Positions 8,398 through 16,895 are shown, counted from the stretch's first letter. The stretch is DNA of 64,000 nt from Natrialbaceae archaeon AArc-T1-2 (GCF_030273315.1 NZ_CP127174.1:868001-932000); one strand, 5' to 3'. The notes: a model not told the origin generated them from the sequence alone. Numbers and translations: made by a program.

Positions 8398-8715
8398 ATG
8401 CACCGGCCGCGAAACCGAAACGGCACCCCGGTCGATCCGGTCCCGTTCGTCGTCGTCGCCGCCCTCGTGACCATGCTGTCGATCTCGTTTGGCCCGGTGT
8501 ACGGCATCTCCTACGGACTCTCGGTGTCGACGTCGCTTGCCGTCTCCGTGGCCGTCTCGCTCGTGGTGGCCGCGGGAGCGTACTACCAGCTCGTCTGGCT
8601 GGCGACGCCGGAGGCGGCCGGCGAGATCGCCGTCGAGAGTCGCTTTCTCCGGCTGCTGTACGGCGGTGCCGCACTCGGGGCCGTGCTCGTGGGGCTGACG
8701 ATCCCGCTTCTGTGA
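8398..8715 (+). CDS. Small membrane protein (three helices), unknown function
   Basis: The product is 105 residues from the ATG at 8398 (MHRPRNRNGTPVDPVPF). A short basic head is followed by three hydrophobic segments (VVVAALVTMLSISFGPVYG, STSLAVSVAVSLVVAAGAYY, LYGGAALGAVLVGLTIPLL). The loop LATPEAAGEIAVESRF lies between helices 2 and 3. Not recognised beyond 'haloarchaeal membrane protein'. The few extra codons in frame upstream look non-coding. Confidence 0.6.
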   Translation: MHRPRNRNGTPVDPVPFVVVAALVTMLSISFGPVYGISYGLSVSTSLAVSVAVSLVVAAGAYYQLVWLATPEAAGEIAVESRFLRLLYGGAALGAVLVGLTIPLL

Positions 8716-8764
8716 CGGGGACGACACGACCCGTTCTGACTCCGTCGTCCGTCGTCGACCACGA

Positions 8765-9955
8765 CTACGGCGATCGGAGCACGACCGTCTCGCCAGCCGC
8801 CGTCGAAAACGGATCGGTACTCTCTCCCTTTCGTCCGTCCCCGATCCGTTCCCACTCCGTGTCGGTGACGAGGGCGTCCTCGAGCGCCGTCCGGATCGCC
8901 GTCTCGTCGACGTCGGTGCCGATCACGACGAACGCCGTCCGGCGGTCGCCGTAGTCGTCGTGCCACTCGAGGTCGGGCCGGTTCGAGCGGTACATCTCGC
9001 GTTCGACGTCGGGAAGGCTTGCGATCCACGGACCCTGTGCAGTGACCCGCACCGACGGGCCGGCCTGGCTTACGGACTGTCGAAACTCGTTACCGGCGAT
9101 CCAGAGCGTTCCTTTCGAGCGGACGACGCCGTCGGGCAGGTCACGGAGCGTCGTGGCGATCCGGTCGGGATGAAACGGGCGGCGACGGCGGAACGTGAAC
9201 GAGGAGACGCCGTATACCTCGTCGGGGTGGCGGTGGTCGTGGTGCTCGTCCTCGAGCGCTCGCTTCCAGCCCGCCAGCCCGTCGATCGCACTCGCGTCGA
9301 ACAGCTCGACCTCGAGCAGCCGGTCGGGATCGACGACGGAAAACTCCGTCCGGATCGTCTCGGCGTCGGGCTGGAGCGTCCCGACGAGTTCCTCGGCGTC
9401 GTCGAGTTCGTCGGACGTACAGCGATCGGCCTTGTTCAGCAGGACGACGTTCGAAACCTCGACCTGTTCGACGAGCAGATCCGACAGCGGCCGGTCGCCC
9501 TCGGTTCCCCGACGTTCGGGACCCCCCGATCCGGCGAAGGCGTCGAGGAACTGCCGGGTGTCGAGGACCGTCACCAGCGCGTCGACGCGGTAGCGTGCGG
9601 CGACCCGTGACTCGGTCGTGAACAGCCGGGCGACGGGCGCCGGCTCGGAGATACCCGACGACTCCACGACGAGGACGTCAAACGACCGCTCGCGTGCGAG
9701 CCGGACGACGGCCGTCTCGAGGTCGTCCTGGAGTTCACAGCAGATACAGCCGTTCGAGAGTTCGGTGACCCCGCCGTCGGGGTCGAGTTCGGAGCCGTCG
9801 GCGATCAACTCGGCGTCGACGTTGACCGCTCCCATATCGTTGACTAAGACGGCGATCTCGCGGTCGTCGGCGGTCCGGAGCAGGTGGTTCAGAAGCGTCG
9901 TCTTTCCGGCTCCGAGCCCGCCCGAGAGGATCGTCACCGGGATCCGGTCGCTCAT
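8765..9955 (-). CDS. CobW/COG0523-family metal-chaperone GTPase
   Basis: The product is 396 residues from the ATG at 9955 (MSDRIPVTILSGGLGAGKTT). The G3E P-loop GTPase domain shows GGLGAGKTTLLNHLL, the metal-binding motif GCICCELQDDL (CxCC), ESSGISEPAPVARLF, and the guanine-specificity motif LLNKADRC. The C-terminal CobW domain follows (VYGVSSFTFRRRRPFHP). Such proteins deliver zinc or other metals to client enzymes. Upstream in-frame codons are non-coding in character. It is divergent from the ArsA-partner operon, sharing an 84-bp intergenic region. Confidence 0.9.
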   Translation of the reverse strand: MSDRIPVTILSGGLGAGKTTLLNHLLRTADDREIAVLVNDMGAVNVDAELIADGSELDPDGGVTELSNGCICCELQDDLETAVVRLARERSFDVLVVESSGISEPAPVARLFTTESRVAARYRVDALVTVLDTRQFLDAFAGSGGPERRGTEGDRPLSDLLVEQVEVSNVVLLNKADRCTSDELDDAEELVGTLQPDAETIRTEFSVVDPDRLLEVELFDASAIDGLAGWKRALEDEHHDHRHPDEVYGVSSFTFRRRRPFHPDRIATTLRDLPDGVVRSKGTLWIAGNEFRQSVSQAGPSVRVTAQGPWIASLPDVEREMYRSNRPDLEWHDDYGDRRTAFVVIGTDVDETAIRTALEDALVTDTEWERIGDGRKGESTDPFSTAAGETVVLRSP

Positions 9956-10039
9956 ACAGAACAAAGACGCCTGTGGCTTTTGAACGTCCCGCTCGAGGCC
10001 ACGACAGCTTTTACTGTCGCCCGCGCCTCCTCTCGAGCG

Positions 10040-10336
10040 ATGACAGTGGCCGATCGCATCGCGGCCTACCGCGTGACACTCGAGGAGTGGCTCCGTGGAC
10101 TCTACCACGGGATGGTCTCCCACCCGGCCTACGAGAAGATCGAGAAGGAAGCCGAAGACGCCGAAGACGCGTTCATGCTGGCCTGCTTCCCCGACGCCTT
10201 CGGCGTTCCTTCGCCGGTCTCGTACTACACCGCCGAGTTGCTCCCCTACCTCGAAGACGAGTTCGAGGCCTGGGAGCGCAGACTCTGGGACCGCGACAGC
10301 TACATCGAGCGCAAGGGCCAGCAGTATCACTTCTGA
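10040..10336 (+). CDS. Small conserved helical protein, partner of ArsA-type ATPase
   Basis: The product is 98 residues (MTVADRIAAYRVTLEEWLRGLYHGMVSHP...ERKGQQYHF), helical, with no membrane segment. Its stop TGA overlaps the ATG of the ArsA-type gene by one base (10334-10336 and 10336-10338), so the two are almost certainly translated together. I do not recognise a domain. The tight coupling suggests it works with the ATPase, perhaps as an adaptor (inference). The start at 10040 follows an A/T-poor leader; the frame upstream reads as non-coding. Confidence 0.7.
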   Translation: MTVADRIAAYRVTLEEWLRGLYHGMVSHPAYEKIEKEAEDAEDAFMLACFPDAFGVPSPVSYYTAELLPYLEDEFEAWERRLWDRDSYIERKGQQYHF

Positions 10337-11316
10337 TGGAGCCGTTCGTCTTCTTCGGCGGGAAAGGCGGCGTCGGCAAGACGACCGTCTCCTGTGCGTA
10401 CGCCCGCAAGTGTGCCGACGCGGGCCTCGAGACGCTCGTCGTCTCTACGGATCCGGCACACTCGGTCTCGGACGTGTTCGACCAGTCCTTCGGCGACGTC
10501 CCCGAACCCGTTGGGGGGATCGCGGGCCTCTCCGCGCTCGAGATCGACCCCGACGCGGAAGTGACCGCCCACCTCGAGGAGATCCGCAGCCAGCTTTCCG
10601 AGCAGGTGTCGGCGGCGATGGTCAACGAGATCAACCGCCAGCTCGAGATGGCCCACCAGACGCCGGGGGCCTACGAGGCCGCGCTGTTCGATCGGTTCGT
10701 CGACGTGATGCGAAACGCAGACGCCTACGACCGAGTCGTCTTCGACACCGCACCGACCGGAGCGACGCTTCGCTTGCTCGGTCTGCCGTCGTTTCTCGAG
10801 GGCTGGATCGAACGACTGGCGTACAAGCGTCGCCAGAGCATCGACCTCTTCGAGAAGGCTGCGATCGGAAAAAGAGAACCCCGTCGCGTGATGGAGGGCG
10901 ATCCCGTCTTGAACCGGCTCGAAGAGCGCAAGGAGTTCTTCGAGTTCGCCGGCGGAGCCCTGCGAAACGACGCCGCGTTCGTGCTCGTGTTGAATCCCGA
11001 CCAGCTCTCGCTCGAGGAGACCGCACGCACGATCGAGGAGATGGCCGACCGCGACCTCGACGTCCGGGGACTGGTCGCCAACAAACTCACTCCCGAGCCC
11101 GACTCCGGCGAGGACGGCCGCGGTATCCACTATCTCCGCGAGCGGGTCCGGACCGAACGGGACCGCCTCGAGCGGGTTCGCACGGAGTTCGAACCGCCGT
11201 TGCTCGCGACGATCGAGTCCCGCCCCGAGGAGATTCGCGGTGAGCTGCTCGCGGACGTTGCCGCCGACCTCGAGATCGAAACGGACGCGGAGTCGCCGAC
11301 GTTCGTCTCGTCGTAA
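10336..11316 (+). CDS. ArsA/GET3-family ATPase
   Basis: The product is 326 residues. It starts with the deviant Walker A motif FFGGKGGVGKTTVSCAYA, then VVSTDPAHSVSDVFDQ (switch I region), VVFDTAPTGATLRLLGLPSFLEGW (switch II), and a late ANKLTPEP element. This is a single-domain ArsA/GET3 ATPase, a family that includes arsenite-pump ATPases and tail-anchored-protein targeting factors. No ars genes are nearby, so a targeting or chaperone role fits better (inference). Coupled to the 98-residue gene upstream. Confidence 0.88.
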   Translation: MEPFVFFGGKGGVGKTTVSCAYARKCADAGLETLVVSTDPAHSVSDVFDQSFGDVPEPVGGIAGLSALEIDPDAEVTAHLEEIRSQLSEQVSAAMVNEINRQLEMAHQTPGAYEAALFDRFVDVMRNADAYDRVVFDTAPTGATLRLLGLPSFLEGWIERLAYKRRQSIDLFEKAAIGKREPRRVMEGDPVLNRLEERKEFFEFAGGALRNDAAFVLVLNPDQLSLEETARTIEEMADRDLDVRGLVANKLTPEPDSGEDGRGIHYLRERVRTERDRLERVRTEFEPPLLATIESRPEEIRGELLADVAADLEIETDAESPTFVSS

Positions 11317-11532
11317 CCGATACACCGCGATCACCGGAGCTCGGCTGTTCCCTGTCGATCGCAATTACTACCGCGGTACGCCGATGGCCCGCGATGACGA
11401 GAAGAGAGTTAGGATCGCACACATTCGCTCGGATGAATAAGTCGATCGTGAAAACAATCGCCAGTGGCTACCGAACTTTTATTGCTATATGCGTGCAAGT
11501 CAACCAGACGTCGATGGTGTTATGAGTTAACA

Positions 11533-13428
11533 ATGACGGCAGTAATATGGATCGTACTTGCCGTGCTGGTGACGTTTTCCGTCGGGTACGTCGGGTACTC
11601 ACGATACCTCACGCAGTTCGTCGAGCTCGACGCGGAGGCGGAGACTCCAGCACACAAGTACGAGGACGGCCAGGAGTACGTACCATCGAAGAAGCCGGTG
11701 TTACTCGGGCATCACTTCTCGAGCATTGCCGGCGGTGCGCCGATCATCGGTCCGATCACGGCCGGTGCGATCTGGGGCTGGGTTCCCGCACTGTTGTGGG
11801 TCGCGATCGGGAACCCGCTGATGGGCGCAGTTCACGACTTCGTCTCGCTGTCGGGCTCGCTGCGTCACGAGGGGAAGTCAATCGGATACATCATCGGTCA
11901 GTACGTGGGTGAACAGGGGAAGGACATGCTGCTTTGGTTTGCGTTTCTGACGATCATCCTGATCGTGGCGGTGTTCGCACTCGTCGTGGGTATCGTCTTC
12001 AACGCGTTCCCGCAGGTGACGACCGCCTCGTTCGTCTACATCGCACTCGCGTTCGTATTCGGCGTGTACCTCTATCAGCTGAACGGACCCTTTATCGTGG
12101 GGACGATCATCTTCGTCGCGGGCGTCTTCGCCGGCGTCTGGGTCGGGATCCAGTTCCCGTTCGCGCTGTTTCCTGCGGGTCCCGAGACGACCTATCCCGA
12201 GGGAACGATCGTGCTCGCAGACCTGCTCGGGCTCGGCGACGGAGCGTGGCTCCCCGGCACCGAGTTGCTCGTCGGGCTCGGCTACGCCAACACGGCTGCG
12301 TGGGTTCCGATCATCATGATCTACGGCGCGATCGCCAGTGCGCTTCCGGTATGGGTGCTGTTGCAACCGCGTGACTATCTGTCGTCGTTCCTGCTGTACA
12401 CCGGCGTCGGTGGCGCGATCATCGCGATCATCGTCGGCACCCTTTTTGCTACCTCCACGGAGCCGCTCGTTATCGATCCGACAATCGGCGCATTCGAAGG
12501 CTTCTGGGGCACCGAGGCTGCCGGGCTCGTCCCGCTGTTTCCGATCCTGTTTCTGACGATCGCCTGCGGGACGATCAGCGGATTCCACTCGCTGGTTTCC
12601 TCGGGGACGACGGCGAAACAGCTGAACAAAGAGACCGACGCTCGACTCATCGGCTACGGCGGCATGCTCGGCGAGGGGCTGCTCGCGGCCGTTGCACTGT
12701 CGACGCTTGCGGTGTGGGGCTTTGCCGACCCCGCAGGTGGAATCGGTGCGGCCTTGCCGAACTTCGCTGACGGCGGTGGGATCATCCTGACGGCCCTCTT
12801 TATCCCCGAGGCGGTCGGCGCCGTCTTTATGGCGCTCGTGCTCGTGAGCTTCCTGCTCACGTCGATGGACACGGCCGTCCGACTCGGTCGGTACATGATG
12901 GAAGAAGTCGTCGGTACGCCGGCCGGCCGGACGGCGACCGGCTTCGAGGACATCGGCGGTGGCTTCCGCGAGACCCTCGGTTCGATCGGTCGGGGCCGGT
13001 ACACCAACCCCGTCGTCCAGATCATTCCCGCCTACCTGCTCGTCGTCTCCGGCGAGTGGGTGACGCTGTGGGCGCTTTTCGGCGGTGCGAACCAGCTACT
13101 CGCCGCGCTCGCATTGCTCACTGCGACCGTCTGGCTCGCAAACTGGGACGAGTCCAAACAGCTCGTCAGCACCGGCGTCCCGATGGCTATCATGGTGGTC
13201 ATCACCGTCCTGGGACTCGCCTGGCTCGCGTTCTACGAGAACCTCTACCAGAACATCGCCCTCGGCGGAGCCGAAACGACCGAGGCGCTGATCTCGTCGG
13301 TCGTACAGATCGTCCTCGCGATCGTGTTGATCGGCCTCGGGCTGGCGCTTGTCAAGAAAGGATACGAGGGGATCCGAACCGCACGCGGCGACCGGGACGT
13401 CGCCGAACCGGAACCCGGCGACGACTAG
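11533..13428 (+). CDS. CstA-type (carbon starvation) transporter
   Basis: The product is 631 residues and mostly membrane. Signatures include VLLGHHFSSIAGGAPIIGPI and WVPALLWVAIGNPLMGAVHDF near the N-terminus, and later CGTISGFHSLVSSGTTAKQL and LLTSMDTAVRLGRYM. The CstA/BtsT family imports peptides or pyruvate; the haloarchaeal substrate is unknown. The ATG at 11533 is preferred because the family begins right at the first helix (WIVLAVLVTFSVGYVGY). An A/T-rich box (CTTTTATTGC near 11475-11484) about 50 bp upstream could be the TATA element. A stem-loop follows the gene. Confidence 0.88.
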   Translation: MTAVIWIVLAVLVTFSVGYVGYSRYLTQFVELDAEAETPAHKYEDGQEYVPSKKPVLLGHHFSSIAGGAPIIGPITAGAIWGWVPALLWVAIGNPLMGAVHDFVSLSGSLRHEGKSIGYIIGQYVGEQGKDMLLWFAFLTIILIVAVFALVVGIVFNAFPQVTTASFVYIALAFVFGVYLYQLNGPFIVGTIIFVAGVFAGVWVGIQFPFALFPAGPETTYPEGTIVLADLLGLGDGAWLPGTELLVGLGYANTAAWVPIIMIYGAIASALPVWVLLQPRDYLSSFLLYTGVGGAIIAIIVGTLFATSTEPLVIDPTIGAFEGFWGTEAAGLVPLFPILFLTIACGTISGFHSLVSSGTTAKQLNKETDARLIGYGGMLGEGLLAAVALSTLAVWGFADPAGGIGAALPNFADGGGIILTALFIPEAVGAVFMALVLVSFLLTSMDTAVRLGRYMMEEVVGTPAGRTATGFEDIGGGFRETLGSIGRGRYTNPVVQIIPAYLLVVSGEWVTLWALFGGANQLLAALALLTATVWLANWDESKQLVSTGVPMAIMVVITVLGLAWLAFYENLYQNIALGGAETTEALISSVVQIVLAIVLIGLGLALVKKGYEGIRTARGDRDVAEPEPGDD

Positions 13429-13446
13429 TGGCGTTCAAAGCCTGAA

Positions 13447-13490
13447 CTGATGGGTGAAACCGAGTGCGGTTGACCGGTTTCACTCATCAG
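13447..13490. terminator. Stem-loop downstream of the CstA gene
   Basis: Inverted repeat CTGATGGGTGAAACC (13447-13461) and GGTTTCACTCATCAG (13476-13490): 14 of 15 positions pair around a 14-nt loop, 18 bp after the CstA stop. It could be a 3'-end processing signal or transcript stabiliser. It has no T-run, so it is not a classical archaeal terminator. It also marks the edge of the region before the insertion island. Confidence 0.45.
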
Positions 13491-13614
13491 TCGACGCTTG
13501 GAACGGTACTAGTGGACCGTCCAGGAAGTTCTTACCCGATCCCGTACTCGCCGCTTGCGGTTTGCGTTCGACATACTCGCGGCGTTCACTCGTGCTCGAG
13601 CGTCTCTCGGTCAT
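13480..13614 (-). CDS. Doubtful 44-residue ORF beside repeat copy A
   Basis: A short frame on the minus strand starts at ATG 13614, seven bases beyond the stop triplet of repeat copy A, and ends at 13480. The translation begins MTERRSSTSERREYVERKP and ends FLDGPLVPFQASTDE. It is not acidic, which is atypical here. It could be the small gene that originally lay downstream of chorismate mutase before the insertions, or it could be non-coding. Its end overlaps the stem-loop at 13447-13490. Confidence 0.2.
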   Translation of the reverse strand: MTERRSSTSERREYVERKPQAASTGSGKNFLDGPLVPFQASTDE

Positions 13615-13620
13615 CGATAA

Positions 13621-13653
13621 CTACCGATTCTCGCGCTGCTCGACCTTGTTCAG
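13621..13653 (-). repeat. Copy A of the 33-nt chorismate-mutase 3'-end repeat (putative att site)
   Basis: This 33-nt segment, read on the minus strand, encodes LNKVEQRENR followed by TAG, exactly the last 11 codons (stop included) of the chorismate mutase gene at 19573-19605. It matches that copy at 29 of 33 positions and copy C at 31 of 33, and every difference is synonymous. Similarity stops at both edges. It is the outermost (left) of four copies and is interpreted as the distal attachment site of an integrated island. Confidence 0.85.
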
Positions 13654-13744
13654 GGAGATGAAACCCATGGTACGAGTCACGGAAAATATCTGTCGTGGGT
13701 AATAGTGGGCAAGGCTTATTCAGTAGTAGAATCTAATTGGAAAC

Positions 13745-13984
13745 ATGACGAAAGTAGATGCGCGAGACCTCCAGACCAACGAGACTGACGACCGAGGCCG
13801 AATCTATCTTGGGACAGAGTATGCGAACAAGCGTGTAACGGTCGCTGTCGTCGAAGTAGAATCTGACCACCCAGACGAGGACGAACTGGCTGCTGCGTAC
13901 CGCGAGGCTTCTGAGAGTGCGGAAGAACTTTCGGAAGAGTGGGACGACGCGTCGGACGAGGTGTGGAGCGGACTGGATAAATGA
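13745..13984 (+). CDS. Antitoxin of a MazEF-like pair (AbrB-like N-terminus)
   Basis: The product is 79 residues. The N-terminal half (DDRGRIYLGTEYANKRVTVAVVEVE) looks like a short AbrB/swapped-hairpin type DNA-binding segment. The C-terminal half is a very acidic tail (DEDELAAAYREASESAEELSEEW) of the kind that wraps the toxin. The ATGA overlap (13981-13984) with the MazF-like gene is the standard antitoxin-toxin arrangement. GCTTATTC at 13714-13721 lies about 25-30 bp before the ATG, consistent with a leaderless promoter. First gene of island module I. Confidence 0.75.
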   Translation: MTKVDARDLQTNETDDRGRIYLGTEYANKRVTVAVVEVESDHPDEDELAAAYREASESAEELSEEWDDASDEVWSGLDK

Positions 13985-14334
13985 GCGAAGGGTCGAAAAT
14001 CCGTCGTGGCGACGTCGTTATCGTTCGGCTTTACCCTGCTGAAGGGCACGAGATGAAGAAAACTCGCCCCGCAGTAGTCGTCCAGAACGACGTTGGGAAC
14101 AAAAATGCCAGTACAACTATTGTCGCACCTGCGACGGGAACGTATCGAGGCTATCCGTTCGAGGTCCTCGTTGAAGCGGCGGAGTCACCGTTCGAGAAAG
14201 ATTCCTCGGTCCGTCTCGACCAGATACGTGTCGTCTCCATCGAAAAACGGATTCACTCGGTGCTTGGAAGCCTCGACACAGAAACGATGGAGGCGGTGGA
14301 CGAGGCGTTGAAACTGAGTCTCGGACTAGACTGA
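13981..14334 (+). CDS. MazF/PemK-family endoribonuclease toxin
   Basis: The product is 117 residues. The PemK/MazF signature is clear: KIRRGDVVIVRLYPAEGHE near the N-terminus, KKTRPAVVVQNDVGNKNAST, APATGTYRGYPFEV, and DSSVRLDQIRVVSIEKRI. Family members cut mRNA (sometimes rRNA or tRNA) at short motifs and are held inactive by the cognate antitoxin, encoded just upstream with a 4-bp overlap. Its position inside a repeat-bounded module suggests a stabilisation function for the island. Confidence 0.88.
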   Translation: MSEGSKIRRGDVVIVRLYPAEGHEMKKTRPAVVVQNDVGNKNASTTIVAPATGTYRGYPFEVLVEAAESPFEKDSSVRLDQIRVVSIEKRIHSVLGSLDTETMEAVDEALKLSLGLD

Positions 14335-14625
14335 CGTATGCGTTGCGATCAGTATAGGGCAAGCAATTGCCGGAACGGTGATCGAGCTCTCTGATAGCTG
14401 TCAAACTCTGCCTGCTGCATACAGAGCGTATAGTCAGCAAGACGGCGTCGTTTGTTTCATTCGGAAGCAAGTGAACCAACCGATGGTAGATCTGCTGACA
14501 CAGCAGAATCTCCATCAAAATAGGAACTGGGGGTCCTTCCCGGGAAGGGGTTGGATATGCACAGTAAGACCTCTCAACGAGGTCCCGGGCTGTACGATTA
14601 TTGTGTGTTAACCCTTACTATAGTT

Positions 14626-15441
14626 ATGGATGCAACCCTTGACGACATCAAGTTCCTCGTCAGTTCGTCCCATCGCGTGGGGGTGCTTGACGCACTGACC
14701 AGAGGTCCGTGTGATCGGGACGAACTCCGTACCGCAACAGGAGCATCTTCTCCGACCATGGGCCGAATCCTCACCGACTTCCAGAACCGCCACTGGATCG
14801 AACGAGACGGGAGGACGTATCAGCTGACCTGGCTTGGTGATTTCGTGGCCGACCAGTTCGAGGAATTCACGGAGGCGATGGAGTATCAACGGCAACTCCG
14901 TGAGATCTGGTCCTGGCTACCACACGAAGTCGACGGATTCAGTATCGAGTTATTCACCGACGTGGTTGTCTCCCGGCCGGGGCCTGGATATCCCTACAAA
15001 CCGATCGAGCGTCTCACGGAACTCATCACAGCGACCAGAACGATGCGTGGATTCGGCATGGCACTGCTCAAGTCGGGAAATCTGGAGCCGTTTTTCGACC
15101 ACGTTCGAGCTGGCCTGAAGTGTGAATACATCTACCCACCCGTCGTTTTCGAGGAACTTGTCTCGTGGGACGAAGAAACAGTCTTGGAGACGACGACACG
15201 CGCCAACTACACCGTTATGCTGCATGATGACCTTCCGCTTGACGACCGGTGTGGTATTTGCCTCTTCGATGACCGGGTCAGCATCTGTTGTTATGATACG
15301 GACACAGGAACGTTGCAATCGCTCATCGATACCGGAAGCGACGAGGTACATACGTGGGCGGAGTCGTACTACGAACAGTTCCGTGATGAGGCCCGACCAC
15401 TCGACGACGCAACTGAGCTACTCTCGATAGAATCGATCTGA
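14626..15441 (+). CDS. HTH transcriptional regulator with FilR1/DUF1724 domain
   Basis: The product is 271 residues from the ATG at 14626. A winged-HTH N-terminus (DIKFLVSSSHRVGVLDALTRG, then ELRTATGASSPTMGRILTDFQNRHWIERDG) is followed by the C-terminal effector domain seen in archaeal FilR1/DUF1724 regulators (IYPPVVFEELVSWDE, NYTVMLHDDLPL, GICLFDDRVSICCYD). Such proteins are single-component sensors of unknown ligands. The 291 bp upstream is A/T-rich with no gene; TTACTATAGTT directly before the ATG suggests a short or absent leader. Probably acts on itself or on the methyltransferase downstream. Confidence 0.85.
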   Translation: MDATLDDIKFLVSSSHRVGVLDALTRGPCDRDELRTATGASSPTMGRILTDFQNRHWIERDGRTYQLTWLGDFVADQFEEFTEAMEYQRQLREIWSWLPHEVDGFSIELFTDVVVSRPGPGYPYKPIERLTELITATRTMRGFGMALLKSGNLEPFFDHVRAGLKCEYIYPPVVFEELVSWDEETVLETTTRANYTVMLHDDLPLDDRCGICLFDDRVSICCYDTDTGTLQSLIDTGSDEVHTWAESYYEQFRDEARPLDDATELLSIESI

Positions 15442-15483
15442 TAATCGACGTACTCCAACTCGGATTGTTCTCGAGAATGATGG

Positions 15484-15518
15484 TTTCACGGTGTGAAATA
15501 TTTCACTGAGCATTTATA
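15484..15518. promoter_or_regulatory. Operator-like repeats and TATA box before the methyltransferase gene
   Basis: TTTCAC at 15484-15489, its inverted form GTGAAA at 15493-15498, and TTTCAC again at 15501-15506 form a compact palindrome plus a third half-site. They are followed by a TATA-like TTTATA (about 15513-15518), 40 bp before the ATG at 15558. The spacing suggests a regulator bound immediately upstream of the basal promoter, most simply the HTH protein encoded next door (inference). Confidence 0.5.
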
Positions 15519-15557
15519 CTTTCGTCCGCGGTGTACCCGTATTCGTGGTAAGATGTC

Positions 15558-16385
15558 ATGAACGACCAAACACGTCAATCGGCCGGCTGGCAGGTCGAAC
15601 AGAGTGCTTCCGAGGCCTACGAACAGTATCTCGTACAGGCGATTTTCGCGCCGTGGACGGATCGGCTGATCGAGGCCGGCGAGATACACGAGGGAGATCG
15701 AGTCCTGGACGTTGCCTGCGGGACTGGCATCGTGGCGCGTCGCGCCGCATCTTGGGTCGGTACGAGTGGATCCGTCGTCGGACTCGACATCAACGAAGGG
15801 ATGCTCGCAGTGGCGGAGGAAACCGCTGCCGAGATCCAGCCGTCGATCGAGTGGCGACAGGGCGACGCGACCGACCTCCCGTTCTCCAACGAAGAGTTCG
15901 ACGTCGTCTGCTGTCAACAAGCCCTCCAGTTCTTCGACGATCCTGGCGCGGCAGTCGGGGAGATACGGCGAGTTCTCTCACCGGGCGGGCGTGTAGCAAT
16001 GAGCGTTTGGCGACCGCTCGACTATCAGCCTGCGTACGTGGTGCTAGCCGACGCCTTAAAGCGACACATCGGTGACGAGGCTGGAGCAATGATGCGCTCT
16101 CCGTTTCCCGACTGGGACATGGGTTACTTGCGAACACTCACTGGCGACGCAGGGTTCGACGACGCTTCAGTCACCATCGAAATCGGTTCAGTGCGGTATC
16201 CGTCGGTCGCGGAGTTCATTCGCCGAGAGGCGGCTAGCTCGCCGTTAGCCGAACCAATCGCTGCTGTTGAGCAAGCGGTGCGAAACGAACTCGTCCGGGA
16301 CGTTGAGAATGCATTAGACGCGTACGTTGACGACGAAGGAATTATCTCCCCAATGGAATCATACGTCGTCATCGTGGATAGATAG
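15558..16385 (+). CDS. Class I SAM-dependent methyltransferase
   Basis: The product is 275 residues with a UbiE/Methyltransf_11-type Rossmann fold. Motif I is VLDVACGTGIVARRA (about residues 49-63), the acidic loop VVGLDINEGMLAVAEE, motif II WRQGDATDLPFSNEEFDVVCCQ, and post-motif LSPGGRVAMSVWRP. Substrate unknown: small molecule, quinone or lipid are all possible. Last gene of module I, 116 bp after the HTH gene, with its own promoter region. The 217 bp after its stop holds no gene and ends at repeat copy B. Confidence 0.88.
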   Translation: MNDQTRQSAGWQVEQSASEAYEQYLVQAIFAPWTDRLIEAGEIHEGDRVLDVACGTGIVARRAASWVGTSGSVVGLDINEGMLAVAEETAAEIQPSIEWRQGDATDLPFSNEEFDVVCCQQALQFFDDPGAAVGEIRRVLSPGGRVAMSVWRPLDYQPAYVVLADALKRHIGDEAGAMMRSPFPDWDMGYLRTLTGDAGFDDASVTIEIGSVRYPSVAEFIRREAASSPLAEPIAAVEQAVRNELVRDVENALDAYVDDEGIISPMESYVVIVDR

Positions 16386-16602
16386 CAGTAGCGGACGACT
16401 TCTCTCCTTTCGAGATATGCGCCCTACATCTTGCACGGCGCTTAGAACATCTATCAGAATGGCCAGAATCGCTGGCGGTCAATACGCACGTGTAATGTCC
16501 ACCAGTTCCAATGTACTCACTCGGCCTGAACCAACTGGACAGCAACCGGAAGATTTCTGTTCGTTGACCGGGCAGCACACGCACTCAGAGGCCCGCTGAG
16601 TG

Positions 16603-16635
16603 CTATCTACTATCCCTTTGCTCCACCTTGTTCAG
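16603..16635 (-). repeat. Copy B of the 33-nt chorismate-mutase 3'-end repeat (diverged)
   Basis: On the minus strand it encodes LNKVEQRDSR followed by TAG, the chorismate mutase C-terminus with two conservative changes (E to D, N to S). It is 25 of 33 identical to copy C, with the last 11 bases (ACCTTGTTCAG on the plus strand) fully conserved. The frame and stop are kept despite eight differences. Flanking sequences do not match the other copies. It separates module I from module II. Confidence 0.75.
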
Positions 16636-16690
16636 GTCTCAGACTGATGTTACAGATCCTGTCTACTTTGCCTAATTCTGGCACATCTAC

Positions 16691-16801
16691 TCAGTCGTCG
16701 TCAGCGGTATACGCGCCTCCGCGACGTTTGATTCGAGCAACGACCATTCGGTATTCGTCTTTGTGAAAAGTGACCGCAAGACGGAATTCACGATACGCAC
16801 T
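16691..16801 (-). pseudogene. C-terminal fragment of an unknown protein
   Basis: A stretch of open frame on the minus strand reads YREFRLAVTFHKDEYRMVV and then ARIKRRGGAYTADDD-stop (TGA at 16691-16693). It has plausible coding character and no start codon; the frame closes at a stop just upstream (TTA at 16802-16804 on the plus strand). It looks like the tail of a small protein whose front is lost. I do not recognise the family. Confidence 0.35.
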
Positions 16802-16895
16802 TTACTTGTGTGTTACTGTAGATGTTTCGGCGTCCGAACGCAGACGTTAGTGGTGAGGAGAAACAGTAGTAGATACGTGAAATTAGCTGAATGCA

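Noticed and set aside
13621-13653. The 33-nt repeats as chance similarity or as IS ends
   Set aside because: Four copies with identical edges, one of which is the end of a real gene, and differences in A, C and D only at synonymous sites. The ISH6 and IS1341-type ends here have different sequences.
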